Of a stretch of 64,000 bases of DNA, positions 1 through 9,330 are shown in pieces. The translations under genes were made by a program, and so were the position numbers. This DNA comes from an uncultured Pelagibacteraceae bacterium (GTDB taxonomy: Bacteria; Pseudomonadota; Alphaproteobacteria; Pelagibacterales; Pelagibacteraceae), in NCBI GenBank assembly GCA_902600205.1, contig CACKIN010000001.1:62001-126000 (forward strand), given 5' to 3'. The notes under the pieces were generated by a model. The model ran no database searches, was not told the origin of the DNA, and was given only the letters and a program-made list of their open reading frames with translations. Numbering within the stretch: position 1 is the first letter of the stretch; each line of letters begins with the position of its first letter.

Positions 1-759
1 GAGATATTTGTAGACTATAAATCTATCTTAACAAATGATGGATTTAAAAACTTTTTAAAAAGTCTACATACTTATGGTTTCTTAGTAATTAGAAATTGCG
101 AAACAAATTTAAAATGTGTTGAAAAAATTGCTAATAAAATTGGATATGTAAGAAACTCTATATTTGGAGGACTATGGAGTTTTGAGTCTGACGAAAATAA
201 AGCTGATAGCGCTTATACTCAAGAAGAGTTAAGACCACATACAGACTCAACATATAGTAATGATGCTCCAGGATTGCAATTACTATTGTGTTGCGATTAT
301 AATGCTAAGGGTGGTGACTCAATAATGGTTGACGGACTAAAGATTGCTGAAACAATCAAAAAAGAAGACCAGCAAATGTATGAGTTGCTTACAAAAATAA
401 ATGTAAAGGGTAATTACATTGGTGATGGAGTTTTTCTAGAAGCGGAAAGACCAATATTTAAATTAAATAAAAATAATGAAATTATTCAAGTAAGTTTTAA
501 TAATTACGATCGAGCACCGTTTAGATTTGAAAAGGATTTAACTTTAAAGTTTTATGAAGCAATCAAAGAATTTGATCTACTTGCTAATAATAAAGATTAC
601 CAATGGAGACATGTACTTAAACCCGGAGAGCTTTTAATATTTAATAATTGGCGAATACTTCATGGAAGAGGATCATTTAGTGGAGTAAGAAAAATGTCCG
701 GATGTTATATAAACAAAGAGGATTTTGATAGTTCTTGTAAGATGAACGGAATAAATTAA
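1..759 (+). CDS. Trimethyllysine dioxygenase-like Fe(II)/2-oxoglutarate oxygenase (5' truncated by window edge)
   Basis: The reading frame is open from base 1, so the ATG at 274 in the ORF track is internal and the gene starts outside the window. 252 codons are visible. The family (gamma-butyrobetaine / trimethyllysine hydroxylases) adds a hydroxyl to a trimethylated amine substrate using Fe(II), oxygen and 2-oxoglutarate, in carnitine synthesis. Seen: HTDSTY, with H80 and D82 (partial numbering) as the proximal iron ligands, PGLQLLLC after it, FNNYDRA, and LKPGELLIFNNWRILHGR carrying the distal iron His (H221). HTD..TY, NNYDRA and the C-terminal GCY motif look closer to trimethyllysine dioxygenase (TMLHE) than to butyrobetaine hydroxylase, from memory of those sequences. 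Substrate is inferred only. An EamA transporter follows 22 bases downstream on the same strand. Confidence 0.8.
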   Translation, partial: EIFVDYKSILTNDGFKNFLKSLHTYGFLVIRNCETNLKCVEKIANKIGYVRNSIFGGLWSFESDENKADSAYTQEELRPHTDSTYSNDAPGLQLLLCCDYNAKGGDSIMVDGLKIAETIKKEDQQMYELLTKINVKGNYIGDGVFLEAERPIFKLNKNNEIIQVSFNNYDRAPFRFEKDLTLKFYEAIKEFDLLANNKDYQWRHVLKPGELLIFNNWRILHGRGSFSGVRKMSGCYINKEDFDSSCKMNGIN

Positions 760-781
760 TTTAATAATTTAATTTAGTAAA

Positions 782-1666
782 ATGACAAAATCTCTTTCAA
801 TGATCTGCGCATTACTTACAACTTTTATTTGGGGTACAGCTTTTATTGCACAAGATACCGGTATGGACAACATCGGTCCTTTAACATTCAATTCAGCAAG
901 ATTTGTTATAGGATTTTTCACTATTTTACCACTTGCGTTACTCTTTGAAAGGAAGAAAATCAAACTAGAGATACTCTCAAAATCAAAACTATTTATAAAG
1001 TATTTAGTTTTTATGGGAGTTTCGCTTTTCTTCGGAACCTTTTTACAACAAACCGCCCTTCAATACACAAATATTGCAAATGCTGCATTTTTTACAGTAT
1101 TTTACGTACCTATAGTTCCAATTTTATTATTTTTTATTTATTCAAAAAAAGTCCATTGGAGTATATGGCCGGCAATTGGTCTTTGTGTTTTAGGTGTATA
1201 TCTACTAAGTGATTTTTCTAATTCAGAAATAATGTTAGGAGATGGTTTGGTTATTTTATGTTCTGTATTTTGGGCATTGCATATAATATTTGCAGGTAAA
1301 TTCATGGAAGAATTCGATATTCCCATGTTTTATGCAGCATTACAGGCTTTATTTGTGGCAACACTCTCAATAATTTTTTCATATGCTTTTGAGGAAATTG
1401 ATATTTCTAAAATTTTAATGGAAAGTAGTTCAATACTTTATGCTGGTGCATTATCAGGTGGAATTGCCTTTACATTACAGATGTTTGCTCAAAAAAATAT
1501 AGAAGAAGCACCTGCCGCAATTATTTATTCGTTAGAGGGGGTGTTTGCTGCAATTGCTGGATGGATAATTCTTAATCAGTTTTTAACTACGAATAATATG
1601 ATTGGATGTTTTTTAATATTGGTTGCTGTAATTTCTTCTCAAATTTCTCCAAGTACTAAAACTTAA
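782..1666 (+). CDS. EamA/DMT-family transporter
   Basis: A 294-residue inner-membrane protein of about ten hydrophobic segments, the usual size and shape of drug/metabolite (EamA, RhaT-like) permeases. The first segment carries the typical TTFIWGTAFIAQ stretch, and the C-terminal half repeats the fold with a PAAIIYSLEGVFAAIAG segment, matching the conserved glutamate-containing helix of the second EamA repeat. These carriers export or import small metabolites; the substrate cannot be read from the sequence. It follows the dioxygenase gene by 22 bases and probably shares its transcript, which may hint at a methylated-amine or amino-acid-like substrate (inference). Its stop overlaps the convergent uppP stop by 4 bases. 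Confidence 0.85.
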   Translation: MTKSLSMICALLTTFIWGTAFIAQDTGMDNIGPLTFNSARFVIGFFTILPLALLFERKKIKLEILSKSKLFIKYLVFMGVSLFFGTFLQQTALQYTNIANAAFFTVFYVPIVPILLFFIYSKKVHWSIWPAIGLCVLGVYLLSDFSNSEIMLGDGLVILCSVFWALHIIFAGKFMEEFDIPMFYAALQALFVATLSIIFSYAFEEIDISKILMESSSILYAGALSGGIAFTLQMFAQKNIEEAPAAIIYSLEGVFAAIAGWIILNQFLTTNNMIGCFLILVAVISSQISPSTKT

Positions 1667-2430
1667 GAATATGCAATTACAAAAAGGATTAATGCAAGAA
1701 ATGTTCTGTAATAAACAAAAAGGTTTAAATTAAAATTTCTTACATAAATCAAAAAATATTTTATTGTTAAATAAGAAAAAACAAATGATAAAAAGACTGC
1801 AAATATAAACAAAAAATTCATATTTATATTTGTATTAACAATATCTTTCATGCTTAGTACACTTGCTCCAGCTAATGCTGGAATGGATAAGTAAAAGGAT
1901 ATTTTAGAAGAGTCTACTCTATCAAAATTTAAAAATCTTGATGTAGTAATTATAATTCCAGATCTACTAACTCCAGGTATAATAGCCAATATTTGAAAAA
2001 TACCTATTAGTAAAATATTTTTAAGATTTAAATTATTACTAATTTTATTTTTAATTGTAGATCTGTCAGCAATAAATAATAATATTCCAAAAATTAATGT
2101 TGTCCAAGCTATCACTTTTAAATTTCTTAAATTTTCAATTAGACCCGATGAATAAAAAAAGTAGCCAATAATAATTAATGGAATTGATCCTAAAACTATC
2201 AAAAGTAATAAAGATTTGTTTTTGGTTATATTTAATAAATCTTTTCTAAAATAAAAAATAATTGCTAAAAGCGACCCTAAATGGAGGCTTATATCTAATT
2301 GAAGTGAGCTAACATTAAAATTAGAAACCTTTGAAATTATAATGAGATGAGCAGAGGAACTTACGGGGATAAACTCAGCAACTCCTTGAATCAATGCTAA
2401 TATTGATGTTTCTATATATTTTGAAATCAT
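1663..2430 (-). CDS. uppP: Undecaprenyl-diphosphatase UppP (BacA)
   Basis: Recycles the lipid carrier for peptidoglycan and other surface polymers by removing a phosphate from undecaprenyl diphosphate in the inner membrane. The 255-residue product is mostly hydrophobic and has both family signatures: QGVAEFIPVSSSAHL near the N-terminus (E19, S24-S26, H28) and PGVSRSG at about 152-158 with the catalytic Arg. Length is near the usual 265. The start ATG is the first in frame. It is divergent from gltD across a 177-base spacer and convergent, with a 4-base overlap, with the EamA transporter. Confidence 0.95.
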   Translation of the reverse strand: MISKYIETSILALIQGVAEFIPVSSSAHLIIISKVSNFNVSSLQLDISLHLGSLLAIIFYFRKDLLNITKNKSLLLLIVLGSIPLIIIGYFFYSSGLIENLRNLKVIAWTTLIFGILLFIADRSTIKNKISNNLNLKNILLIGIFQILAIIPGVSRSGIIITTSRFLNFDRVDSSKISFYLSIPALAGASVLSMKDIVNTNINMNFLFIFAVFLSFVFSYLTIKYFLIYVRNFNLNLFVYYRTFLALILFVIAYS

Positions 2431-2607
2431 TTGAGAATTGAATAGATAGTTAAAAGATTACTTAAATAAGGCAATTACTATTACGCATAGCTATTATGCA
2501 AATTTGAGAAAAATTAGAAAAAACTTGGTTTTTTAAAAATATATGTCAGAATATATTACCTAGTTTTACTTTATAGGTATTTAAAATTCGTATATAAGCC
2601 GACTCCG
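2431..2607. promoter_or_regulatory. Divergent uppP/gltD spacer
   Basis: This 177-base gap separates the divergent starts of uppP and gltD and must contain promoters for one or both. The sequence is so AT-rich that -35/-10 boxes cannot be assigned with confidence. One short imperfect palindrome is visible at 2485-2499 (GCATA-GCTAT-TATGC), a possible operator or chance. No riboswitch or glutamine-sensing RNA fold was recognised. Confidence 0.3.
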
Positions 2608-4041
2608 ATGACAAATAAAATGCTTCAATTTGTGGATATAGGTCAACAAAATCCACCTAAAAGAGACAAATCTAAGAGAAAAGAGGATTTTGGAGAGATA
2701 TATCAAGAATTTATACATGATAGAGCCAAAGAGCAGTCAAGTAGATGTTCACAGTGTGGCGTCCCTTTTTGTCAGGTTCATTGTCCTTTAAGTAATAATA
2801 TTCCAGATTGGCTGAAACTCACTGCAGAAGGAAGGTATGAAGAGGCATATCACTTATCACAAAGCACAAATAATATGCCAGAGGTATGCGGGAGAATTTG
2901 TCCTCAAGACAGACTATGTGAGGGTAATTGTGTAATAGAACAGTCTGGACATGGAACTGTTACTATAGGATCAATTGAAAAATATCTAACTGACAAGGCA
3001 TGGGAAAATGGATGGGTTAAACCAATAAAAGTAAAAATCGAAAATGAACAAAGTATTGGGATTATAGGTGCAGGACCTGCAGGGTTAGCTTGCGGAGAAG
3101 AGCTTAGAAAAAAAGGATATCAAGTAACAATATACGACAGATATGACAGAGCTGGTGGATTACTTATTTATGGAATTCCAAACTTCAAATTAGAGAAACA
3201 TGTAGTTGAAAGAAGAATTAAACTTCTAAAAGATGGAGGAATAAACTTTGTAAACAATTTTGAAGTTGGTAAAGATTCTACCCTAAAACAGCTACAATCA
3301 AAACATGATGCAATTTTAATTTCTACAGGTGTTTACAAACCCAGAGAAGTAAATTTGCCAGGAAATGACTTAAGCAATATTTTTCCTGCAATGGAATTCC
3401 TAACAGCATCAAATAAAAAAGGGTTGGGTGATAAAGTTGAAATGTTTGATAACGGTACGCTAAATGCTGAAGGAAAAGATGTTGTAGTTATTGGTGGAGG
3501 AGATACAGCAATGGATTGTGTAAGGACATCAGTTCGACAAAAAGCTAAATCTGTAAAATGTTTATATAGAAGAGATAGAGAAAATATGCCTGGGTCTGCT
3601 AGAGAAGTAGGAAATGCAGAGGAAGAAGGTGTTGAATTTATTTGGTTAAGTAATCCAAAAGAATTTAAAGGGTCTAATAAAGTTAAGAGTATTATAGTAG
3701 ATAAAATGAAATTAACTGATCCTGACGAGAGTGGAAGAAGAAAACCAGTTGTAGAAGAAAATTCAGAATTTGAAATAAAAGCAGATTTAGTGATTAAGTC
3801 TCTAGGATTTGATCCAGAGGACTTACCTATTCTTTTTCAAGAGCCAAGATTAAAAGTTTCACAATGGGGAACTATTAAGGCTGACTTTGATACATTAGAA
3901 ACAAGTATTCCTGGTGTATTTGCGGCAGGAGATATTGTTCGAGGAGCATCATTAGTTGTATGGGCTATTAAAGATGGAAGAGATGCAGCAACTTCAATCG
4001 AAAGTTTTCTTCAATCAAAACAAAAAATGAAAGTTGCATAA
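2608..4041 (+). CDS. gltD: Glutamate synthase (NADPH) small subunit
   Basis: Supplies electrons from NADPH to the large subunit for making glutamate from glutamine and 2-oxoglutarate, the second half of the GS-GOGAT ammonium assimilation route in the cytosol. The 477-residue protein has N-terminal cysteine groups for iron-sulphur clusters (CSQCGVPFCQVHC and CGRICPQDRLCEGNC), a FAD-binding GAGPAGLACGEEL motif near residue 150, a NAD(P)H site GGGDTAMDCVRTS near residue 298, and the C-terminal FAD motif PGVFAAGDIVRGASLVVWAI. Length is usual. Its TAA overlaps the gltB ATG by one base (TAATG), so the subunits are translationally coupled. gltD comes first here. Confidence 0.97.
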   Translation: MTNKMLQFVDIGQQNPPKRDKSKRKEDFGEIYQEFIHDRAKEQSSRCSQCGVPFCQVHCPLSNNIPDWLKLTAEGRYEEAYHLSQSTNNMPEVCGRICPQDRLCEGNCVIEQSGHGTVTIGSIEKYLTDKAWENGWVKPIKVKIENEQSIGIIGAGPAGLACGEELRKKGYQVTIYDRYDRAGGLLIYGIPNFKLEKHVVERRIKLLKDGGINFVNNFEVGKDSTLKQLQSKHDAILISTGVYKPREVNLPGNDLSNIFPAMEFLTASNKKGLGDKVEMFDNGTLNAEGKDVVVIGGGDTAMDCVRTSVRQKAKSVKCLYRRDRENMPGSAREVGNAEEEGVEFIWLSNPKEFKGSNKVKSIIVDKMKLTDPDESGRRKPVVEENSEFEIKADLVIKSLGFDPEDLPILFQEPRLKVSQWGTIKADFDTLETSIPGVFAAGDIVRGASLVVWAIKDGRDAATSIESFLQSKQKMKVA

Positions 4042-7000
4042 TGGATATCCAAAAAAAAAATCGTGAATTATTAAAAAAAAATCATGTTTATGATGAGGAA
4101 ATGGAACATGATGCATGTGGAGTAGGTCTTGTAGCTTCAACCGAGGGGCTAAAATCAAGAAAAGTAGTCGAATATGGAATTGAAGCTTTAAAAGCTGTTT
4201 GGCACAGGGGCGCTATCGATGCCGATGGAAAAACAGGTGATGGAGCAGGAATACATATTGAGATACCAAAAGATTTTTTTGCAGAGAAAATAGAAATTAC
4301 TGGACATAAACACGATAATTCAGATTTATGTGTAGGAATGATCTTTCTTCCGAGGAACGATTTTGGTGGTCAAGAGCAATGTAGAACAATAGTAGAGAGC
4401 GAACTCACAAAGAAGAATTTTAATATATATGGATGGAGACAAGTACCGGTTGATCCATCTGTGCTTGGTGAAAAAGCTGAATTAACAAGACCTGAAATTG
4501 CTCAAGTTTTGTTTACACATAATGATAAATCAATTGTTGGTAAAGATTTAGAGAGAATACTATACGAGACAAGAAGAAAAATTGAAAAAGAAGCTTTAAA
4601 AAACCAATTAAATAACTTTTATATTTGCTCATTTAGTTCAAAATCAATTATTTATAAAGGAATGTTTCTTGCAGAAGCTTTGTCAGACTTTTATACAGAT
4701 TTAAAAGATGATCGTTTTATTTCAAGATATGCAATTTTTCATCAGAGGTTTTCAACTAATACAGCACCAAGCTGGGATTTAGCTCAACCGTTTAGAGCTA
4801 TCGCTCATAATGGTGAAATAAATACACTTAAAGGTAACGTTAATTGGATGAATATACACCAAGAAGAAATGTTCAGTCCATTATTTGATGATATGAAAAA
4901 TTTGAAACCAGTTATTCCAGCTGGAAATTCTGACTCTGCATCACTAGACAATGTTTTTGAATTATTAAATATTTCTGGTCATTCAGCACCTTTAGCAAAA
5001 CTTATGTTAATTCCAGATGCGTGGTCAAAAAAAAGTAAAGTTTTGCCAAAAGATCATCAACAGTTGTTTAATTTTTTAAATAGTACAATGGAACCTTGGG
5101 ATGGGCCTGCTGCTGTTGCAGCGACAGATAATGAGTGGGTAATTGTTGGAAGTGATAGAAATGGTCTAAGACCATTAAGATATACTGTTACAAGAGACAA
5201 ACTTTTATTTGCTGGATCTGAAACAGGTATGATTAATTTAAATGAAAAAAAAATTGTTTCGAAAGGACGACTTGGCCCTGGTGAAATATTGGGTGTTAGA
5301 ATTGAAAAAGGAAAAGTTTATACAAATAATGCAATTAAGAATTATTTAGCAAAAGAATTTAAAAAGTTTAACAACCAGATCATTGATCTTGATAAAAAAT
5401 TTCCAATAGAAAATGAAAAAAACCAGTATTCAGGTTCTGATTTAAAAAAAATACAACACTGTTTTGGCTATAGCCTTGAGGATTTAGAACTAATCCTTCA
5501 TCCTATGGCTGAAGATGCCAAAGAAGCAACTGGATCCATGGGTGATGATACACCTCTTGCTGTATTATCTGACAAATATAGGCCTCTTTACCATTTTTTT
5601 AGACAGAACTTTAGTCAAGTAACAAATCCTCCAATTGACTCTTTAAGAGAAAATAAGGTTATGAGTTTAAAAACTAGGTTTGGAAATCTCGGCAATATTC
5701 TTGATTTTTCAGATCTTACTGAGGAAAACATTTATGTTTTAGACAGTCCTATTCTTTCAAACAATCAGTTTGAAAAATTTGTAAAGTACTTTGGTGATAA
5801 TTATAGAATTTTAAATTGTATTTTCGATAAAGAAGAAACACTAGAAAATTCAATTGATAAATTAAAAAGGGATGCAGAGAAAGCAGTCAGAGAAGGTGTA
5901 ACTCAACTTATTTTGTCAGATAAAAATATATCCGAAACAAAACTGCCAATGCCAATGCTTTTGTGTATTGGAGCAATAAACACTCATTTAATAAAATTAG
6001 GACTAAGAGGATATGTTTCTATCAATGTTCAAACAGGAGATGCTCTTGATACACACTCATTTGCTACACTTATAGGTGTCGGGGCAACAACTGTAAATCC
6101 TTATCTTGCATTTGATAGTTTATTTCAAAGATATTCCAAAAAACTTTTTGGTAAATTTTCTTTTGATGAGTGTGTTAGTAGGTATATAAAATCTGTAAAC
6201 TTTGGCCTGTTAAAAATAATGTCAAAGATGGGTATTTCTGTTTTAAGTTCTTATAGAGGAGGATGTAATTTTGAAACTGTAGGACTAAGTAGAACAATTG
6301 TTAAAGATTATTTTCCAGGTGTAATATCTAAAATTTCTGGAATTGGATTAAGTGGTATAGAAAAAAAGATAAGAGGTATACATAAGGATGCTTTTGATAT
6401 TCATTCAAATATTTTACCCATAGGAGGAATTTATAGATATAGAAAAAATGGAGAAACTCACCAATATCAAGGAAAATTAATTCATCTTTTGCAAGCTGCA
6501 GTTGGATCAAATTCTTATGATACTTATAAAAAATACACCAAAGGAATTTACAGTTTAAAACCAATTAATTTAAGAGATTTAATTGACTTTAAAAATCAAG
6601 AGGCAATAGCAATTGACGAAGTCGAGCCAATAAGTGAAATCATGAAAAGATTTGGAAGTGGAAGTATGTCTCATGGTGCTTTATCAAAAGAAGCTCATGA
6701 AACACTTGCTATGGGTATGAATAGGATAAAGGGAGCTTCTTGTAGTGGTGAAGGTGGAGAAGATGAAAAGAGATTTAAAGTTTTAGAAAATGGAGATAGC
6801 GCTAATTCAAGAGTAAAACAAATAGCATCTGCAAGATTTGGAGTAACTATAAATTATTTAAATAATTGTAATGAAATTGAAATTAAAATTGCACAAGGTG
6901 CAAAACCTGGTGAAGGGGGTCAATTACCTGGGTTTAAGGTTACTGAAGAAATAGCTAAATTAAGACATTCTACTCCAGGAGTGACACTAATTTCACCTCC

Positions 7001-8537
7001 TCCACATCATGATATTTACTCAATAGAAGATCTCGCACAACTAATTTATGATTTAAAGCAAATCAATCCTAAGGCTAGAGTTGGTGTAAAATTAGTAGCT
7101 TCCTCTGGAATAGGAACTATTGCTGCAGGAGTTGCTAAAGCAAAAGCTGATATCATTTTAATTTCTGGCCATAATGGTGGAACAGGCGCTACTCCTCAAA
7201 CAAGCGTTAAATATGTTGGTATTCCATGGGAAATGGGATTAACAGAAGCAAATCAAGTTTTGACTTTAAATAAACTACGACACCTTGTTACTCTGAGAAC
7301 GGATGGAGGAATTAAAACTGGAAGAGATGTAGTTATGGCAGCAATGATGGGCGCAGAAGAGTTTGGTGTAGCTACTACAGCGCTAGTTGCAATGGGATGC
7401 ATTATGGTAAGACAATGTCATTCTAACACTTGTCCAGTCGGTGTTTGTACTCAAGATGATGAACTTAGAAAAAAATTTACTGGTACACCAGACAAGGTAG
7501 TGAACTTATTTTCTTTTATAGCGGAAGAAGTAAGAGAAATTCTAGCAAGTTTAGGTTTTAAGTCTCTTAATGAGGTCATTGGTAGAACTGACTTATTAAG
7601 GCAGGTAAGTAAAGGATCACCAAATTTGGATGATTTAGATTTAAATCCTTTATTTGTACAAGCAGACCCCGGCAAAAATAAAAGATATTGTGAGAAACCT
7701 ATAATTAATGAGGTTCCAGATACATTGGATCAAAAAATTTGGCCAGAGGTAGAAAACTTAATAGATAATAATTCTCCATTAGATAAAACATATGAAATAA
7801 AAAACACTGATAGAGCAGTAGGTACAAGAATCTCTTATCATTTATATAAAAAATTTGGAAATAATAAATTAGAGGAAAATACTTTTTTACTCAATTTTAA
7901 AGGATCAGCCGGACAATCATTTGGAGCATTTGGGATTAAAGGACTTAAATTAATTTTAAAAGGGGATGCTAATGATTACGTTGCCAAAGGTTTGTCAGGT
8001 GCATCTGTAATAGTTAAACTTCCTGAGGAAAGTAATTTGGTCTCAAACGAAAATACTATTATAGGAAATACAGTCTTATATGGAGCAACATCGGGAACTT
8101 TACTAGCAGCAGGACAAGCGGGTGAAAGATTTGCAGTAAGAAACTCAGGAGCAACTGCGGTAGTTGAAGGTTGCGACTCAAATGGATGTGAATATATGAC
8201 TGGGGGATCGATTGTAATATTAGGTGATGTTGGGGATAATTTTGGAGCAGGTATGACAGGTGGAATGGCTTTTGTATATGATCCTAAAAATGAATTTCCA
8301 AAAAAAGCAAATCCAGAGACAATTATTTGGCAAACACCCGAGACAGAGTTTTGGAAAAATAATTTAAAGAAATTAGTCTCAAAACATTATCAAGAAACAG
8401 AGTCTAATGTTTCTAAAAATATACTCGAAAATTTTGATTTAGAGGTAAATAATTTTTTACAAGTTTGCCCTAAAGAAATGATAGATAAACTTGAAAATCC
8501 AATTACTAATAAAAGTATTGTTGGCAAAGCTAGTTAA
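4041..8537 (+). CDS. gltB: Glutamate synthase large subunit
   Basis: Catalytic subunit of GOGAT: it releases ammonia from glutamine and adds it to 2-oxoglutarate on FMN. At 1498 residues it is full length. The N-terminal class II glutaminase domain begins at C26 in HDACGVGLV, so a 25-residue propeptide should be removed to free the nucleophilic Cys. The FMN-binding synthase domain carries the strong HNGGTGATPQTSVK and the 3Fe-4S cysteines in CIMVRQCHSNTCPVGVC. A C-terminal GXGXG beta-helix follows (YGATSGTLLAAGQAGERFAVRNSGA and similar). It is coupled to gltD by a one-base overlap. The 3' end overlaps the convergent hydrolase by 8 bases, so no terminator lies between them. Confidence 0.98.
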   Translation: MDIQKKNRELLKKNHVYDEEMEHDACGVGLVASTEGLKSRKVVEYGIEALKAVWHRGAIDADGKTGDGAGIHIEIPKDFFAEKIEITGHKHDNSDLCVGMIFLPRNDFGGQEQCRTIVESELTKKNFNIYGWRQVPVDPSVLGEKAELTRPEIAQVLFTHNDKSIVGKDLERILYETRRKIEKEALKNQLNNFYICSFSSKSIIYKGMFLAEALSDFYTDLKDDRFISRYAIFHQRFSTNTAPSWDLAQPFRAIAHNGEINTLKGNVNWMNIHQEEMFSPLFDDMKNLKPVIPAGNSDSASLDNVFELLNISGHSAPLAKLMLIPDAWSKKSKVLPKDHQQLFNFLNSTMEPWDGPAAVAATDNEWVIVGSDRNGLRPLRYTVTRDKLLFAGSETGMINLNEKKIVSKGRLGPGEILGVRIEKGKVYTNNAIKNYLAKEFKKFNNQIIDLDKKFPIENEKNQYSGSDLKKIQHCFGYSLEDLELILHPMAEDAKEATGSMGDDTPLAVLSDKYRPLYHFFRQNFSQVTNPPIDSLRENKVMSLKTRFGNLGNILDFSDLTEENIYVLDSPILSNNQFEKFVKYFGDNYRILNCIFDKEETLENSIDKLKRDAEKAVREGVTQLILSDKNISETKLPMPMLLCIGAINTHLIKLGLRGYVSINVQTGDALDTHSFATLIGVGATTVNPYLAFDSLFQRYSKKLFGKFSFDECVSRYIKSVNFGLLKIMSKMGISVLSSYRGGCNFETVGLSRTIVKDYFPGVISKISGIGLSGIEKKIRGIHKDAFDIHSNILPIGGIYRYRKNGETHQYQGKLIHLLQAAVGSNSYDTYKKYTKGIYSLKPINLRDLIDFKNQEAIAIDEVEPISEIMKRFGSGSMSHGALSKEAHETLAMGMNRIKGASCSGEGGEDEKRFKVLENGDSANSRVKQIASARFGVTINYLNNCNEIEIKIAQGAKPGEGGQLPGFKVTEEIAKLRHSTPGVTLISPPPHHDIYSIEDLAQLIYDLKQINPKARVGVKLVASSGIGTIAAGVAKAKADIILISGHNGGTGATPQTSVKYVGIPWEMGLTEANQVLTLNKLRHLVTLRTDGGIKTGRDVVMAAMMGAEEFGVATTALVAMGCIMVRQCHSNTCPVGVCTQDDELRKKFTGTPDKVVNLFSFIAEEVREILASLGFKSLNEVIGRTDLLRQVSKGSPNLDDLDLNPLFVQADPGKNKRYCEKPIINEVPDTLDQKIWPEVENLIDNNSPLDKTYEIKNTDRAVGTRISYHLYKKFGNNKLEENTFLLNFKGSAGQSFGAFGIKGLKLILKGDANDYVAKGLSGASVIVKLPEESNLVSNENTIIGNTVLYGATSGTLLAAGQAGERFAVRNSGATAVVEGCDSNGCEYMTGGSIVILGDVGDNFGAGMTGGMAFVYDPKNEFPKKANPETIIWQTPETEFWKNNLKKLVSKHYQETESNVSKNILENFDLEVNNFLQVCPKEMIDKLENPITNKSIVGKAS

Positions 8538-9291
8538 CTTTTTTAATTATTTTTTGTAGTTCTTTACAAATTATACTTAAATTTTTACTTGAGGAGAGAC
8601 TATGATCTCCATTCTTTATTATTAAAAGCTTTTTATCTGCTTTAGGAAAAGTTTTTAAAACCATTCTTGAGTATTTTACAGGTACTACCTCATCTTTTTG
8701 TCCGTGAACCATTGTGACAGGTATGGTATTATTAAACTTTTTATTAAGGACTTTATTAGTAGTTTTTTTTCCATCAAAAATAAGCTGTTTAGTAATTAAG
8801 TATTCATAATCACCATTTTTAATTTTAGATATTCCTTTTTTGTTTATTTCATACTTTGTTTTTTTTGGAAATTTTTTCCACATAATTCTTGTAAGAAACT
8901 CAGGTGCAGATCCAATACCTAGGAAGCCTTTAATTTGAGAACTAAAATATCTGTGCATTATCATCGAAATCCATCCACCCATACTTGAACCAATTAAAAT
9001 AAAATCATTTTTTTTTACTATTTTATTAATTGCAGTCTTCGCATCATTTGACCATTTTGTAATATTACCTTTTGTAAATTCTCCTGAAGACCTTCCATGA
9101 CCAAAATATTCTAATGCTAAAAACCCTAATTTATTTTTAATGCTAAAATTTAAAAATTTCTTAGGTTTATCTCCATCTATATCTGATGCAAAACCTGGTA
9201 AAAAAACTATGTAGAGATTTTTCTTATAATTATTTGCGATATATCTTAGTTTTTTATATTTAGAAATTCTTAGAAATTTATTTTTTTTCAT
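8530..9291 (-). CDS. Alpha/beta hydrolase (esterase/thioesterase-like)
   Basis: A 253-residue single-domain alpha/beta hydrolase. Seen: LPGFASDIDG oxyanion region, nucleophile elbow GSSMGG with Ser103, acid in HGQKDEVVP and general base in GDHSLS, giving a complete Ser-Asp-His triad. The order and wording of these motifs (YFGHGRSSG, KWSNDAKTAI, IGSSMGGW) resemble the mitochondrial ABHD10 thioesterase group and its alphaproteobacterial relatives, from memory. No signal peptide, so probably cytosolic. Substrate unknown. It is divergent from the GT4 gene with only 39 bases between start codons. Confidence 0.85.
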   Translation of the reverse strand: MKKNKFLRISKYKKLRYIANNYKKNLYIVFLPGFASDIDGDKPKKFLNFSIKNKLGFLALEYFGHGRSSGEFTKGNITKWSNDAKTAINKIVKKNDFILIGSSMGGWISMIMHRYFSSQIKGFLGIGSAPEFLTRIMWKKFPKKTKYEINKKGISKIKNGDYEYLITKQLIFDGKKTTNKVLNKKFNNTIPVTMVHGQKDEVVPVKYSRMVLKTFPKADKKLLIIKNGDHSLSSSKNLSIICKELQKIIKKVN

Positions 9292-9330
9292 ATAAAGTAT
9301 TCATGTTGACTAGGTATATATTATTATCAC

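Noticed and set aside
2608-4041. Dihydropyrimidine dehydrogenase subunit as an alternative to gltD
   Set aside because: The same fold occurs there, but overlap with gltB and the full cysteine pattern fit GltD.
9292-9330. Sigma-70 promoter TTGACT before the GT4 gene
   Set aside because: A TTGACT is present, but no -10 box at suitable distance before the start; AT-rich matches are not reliable.
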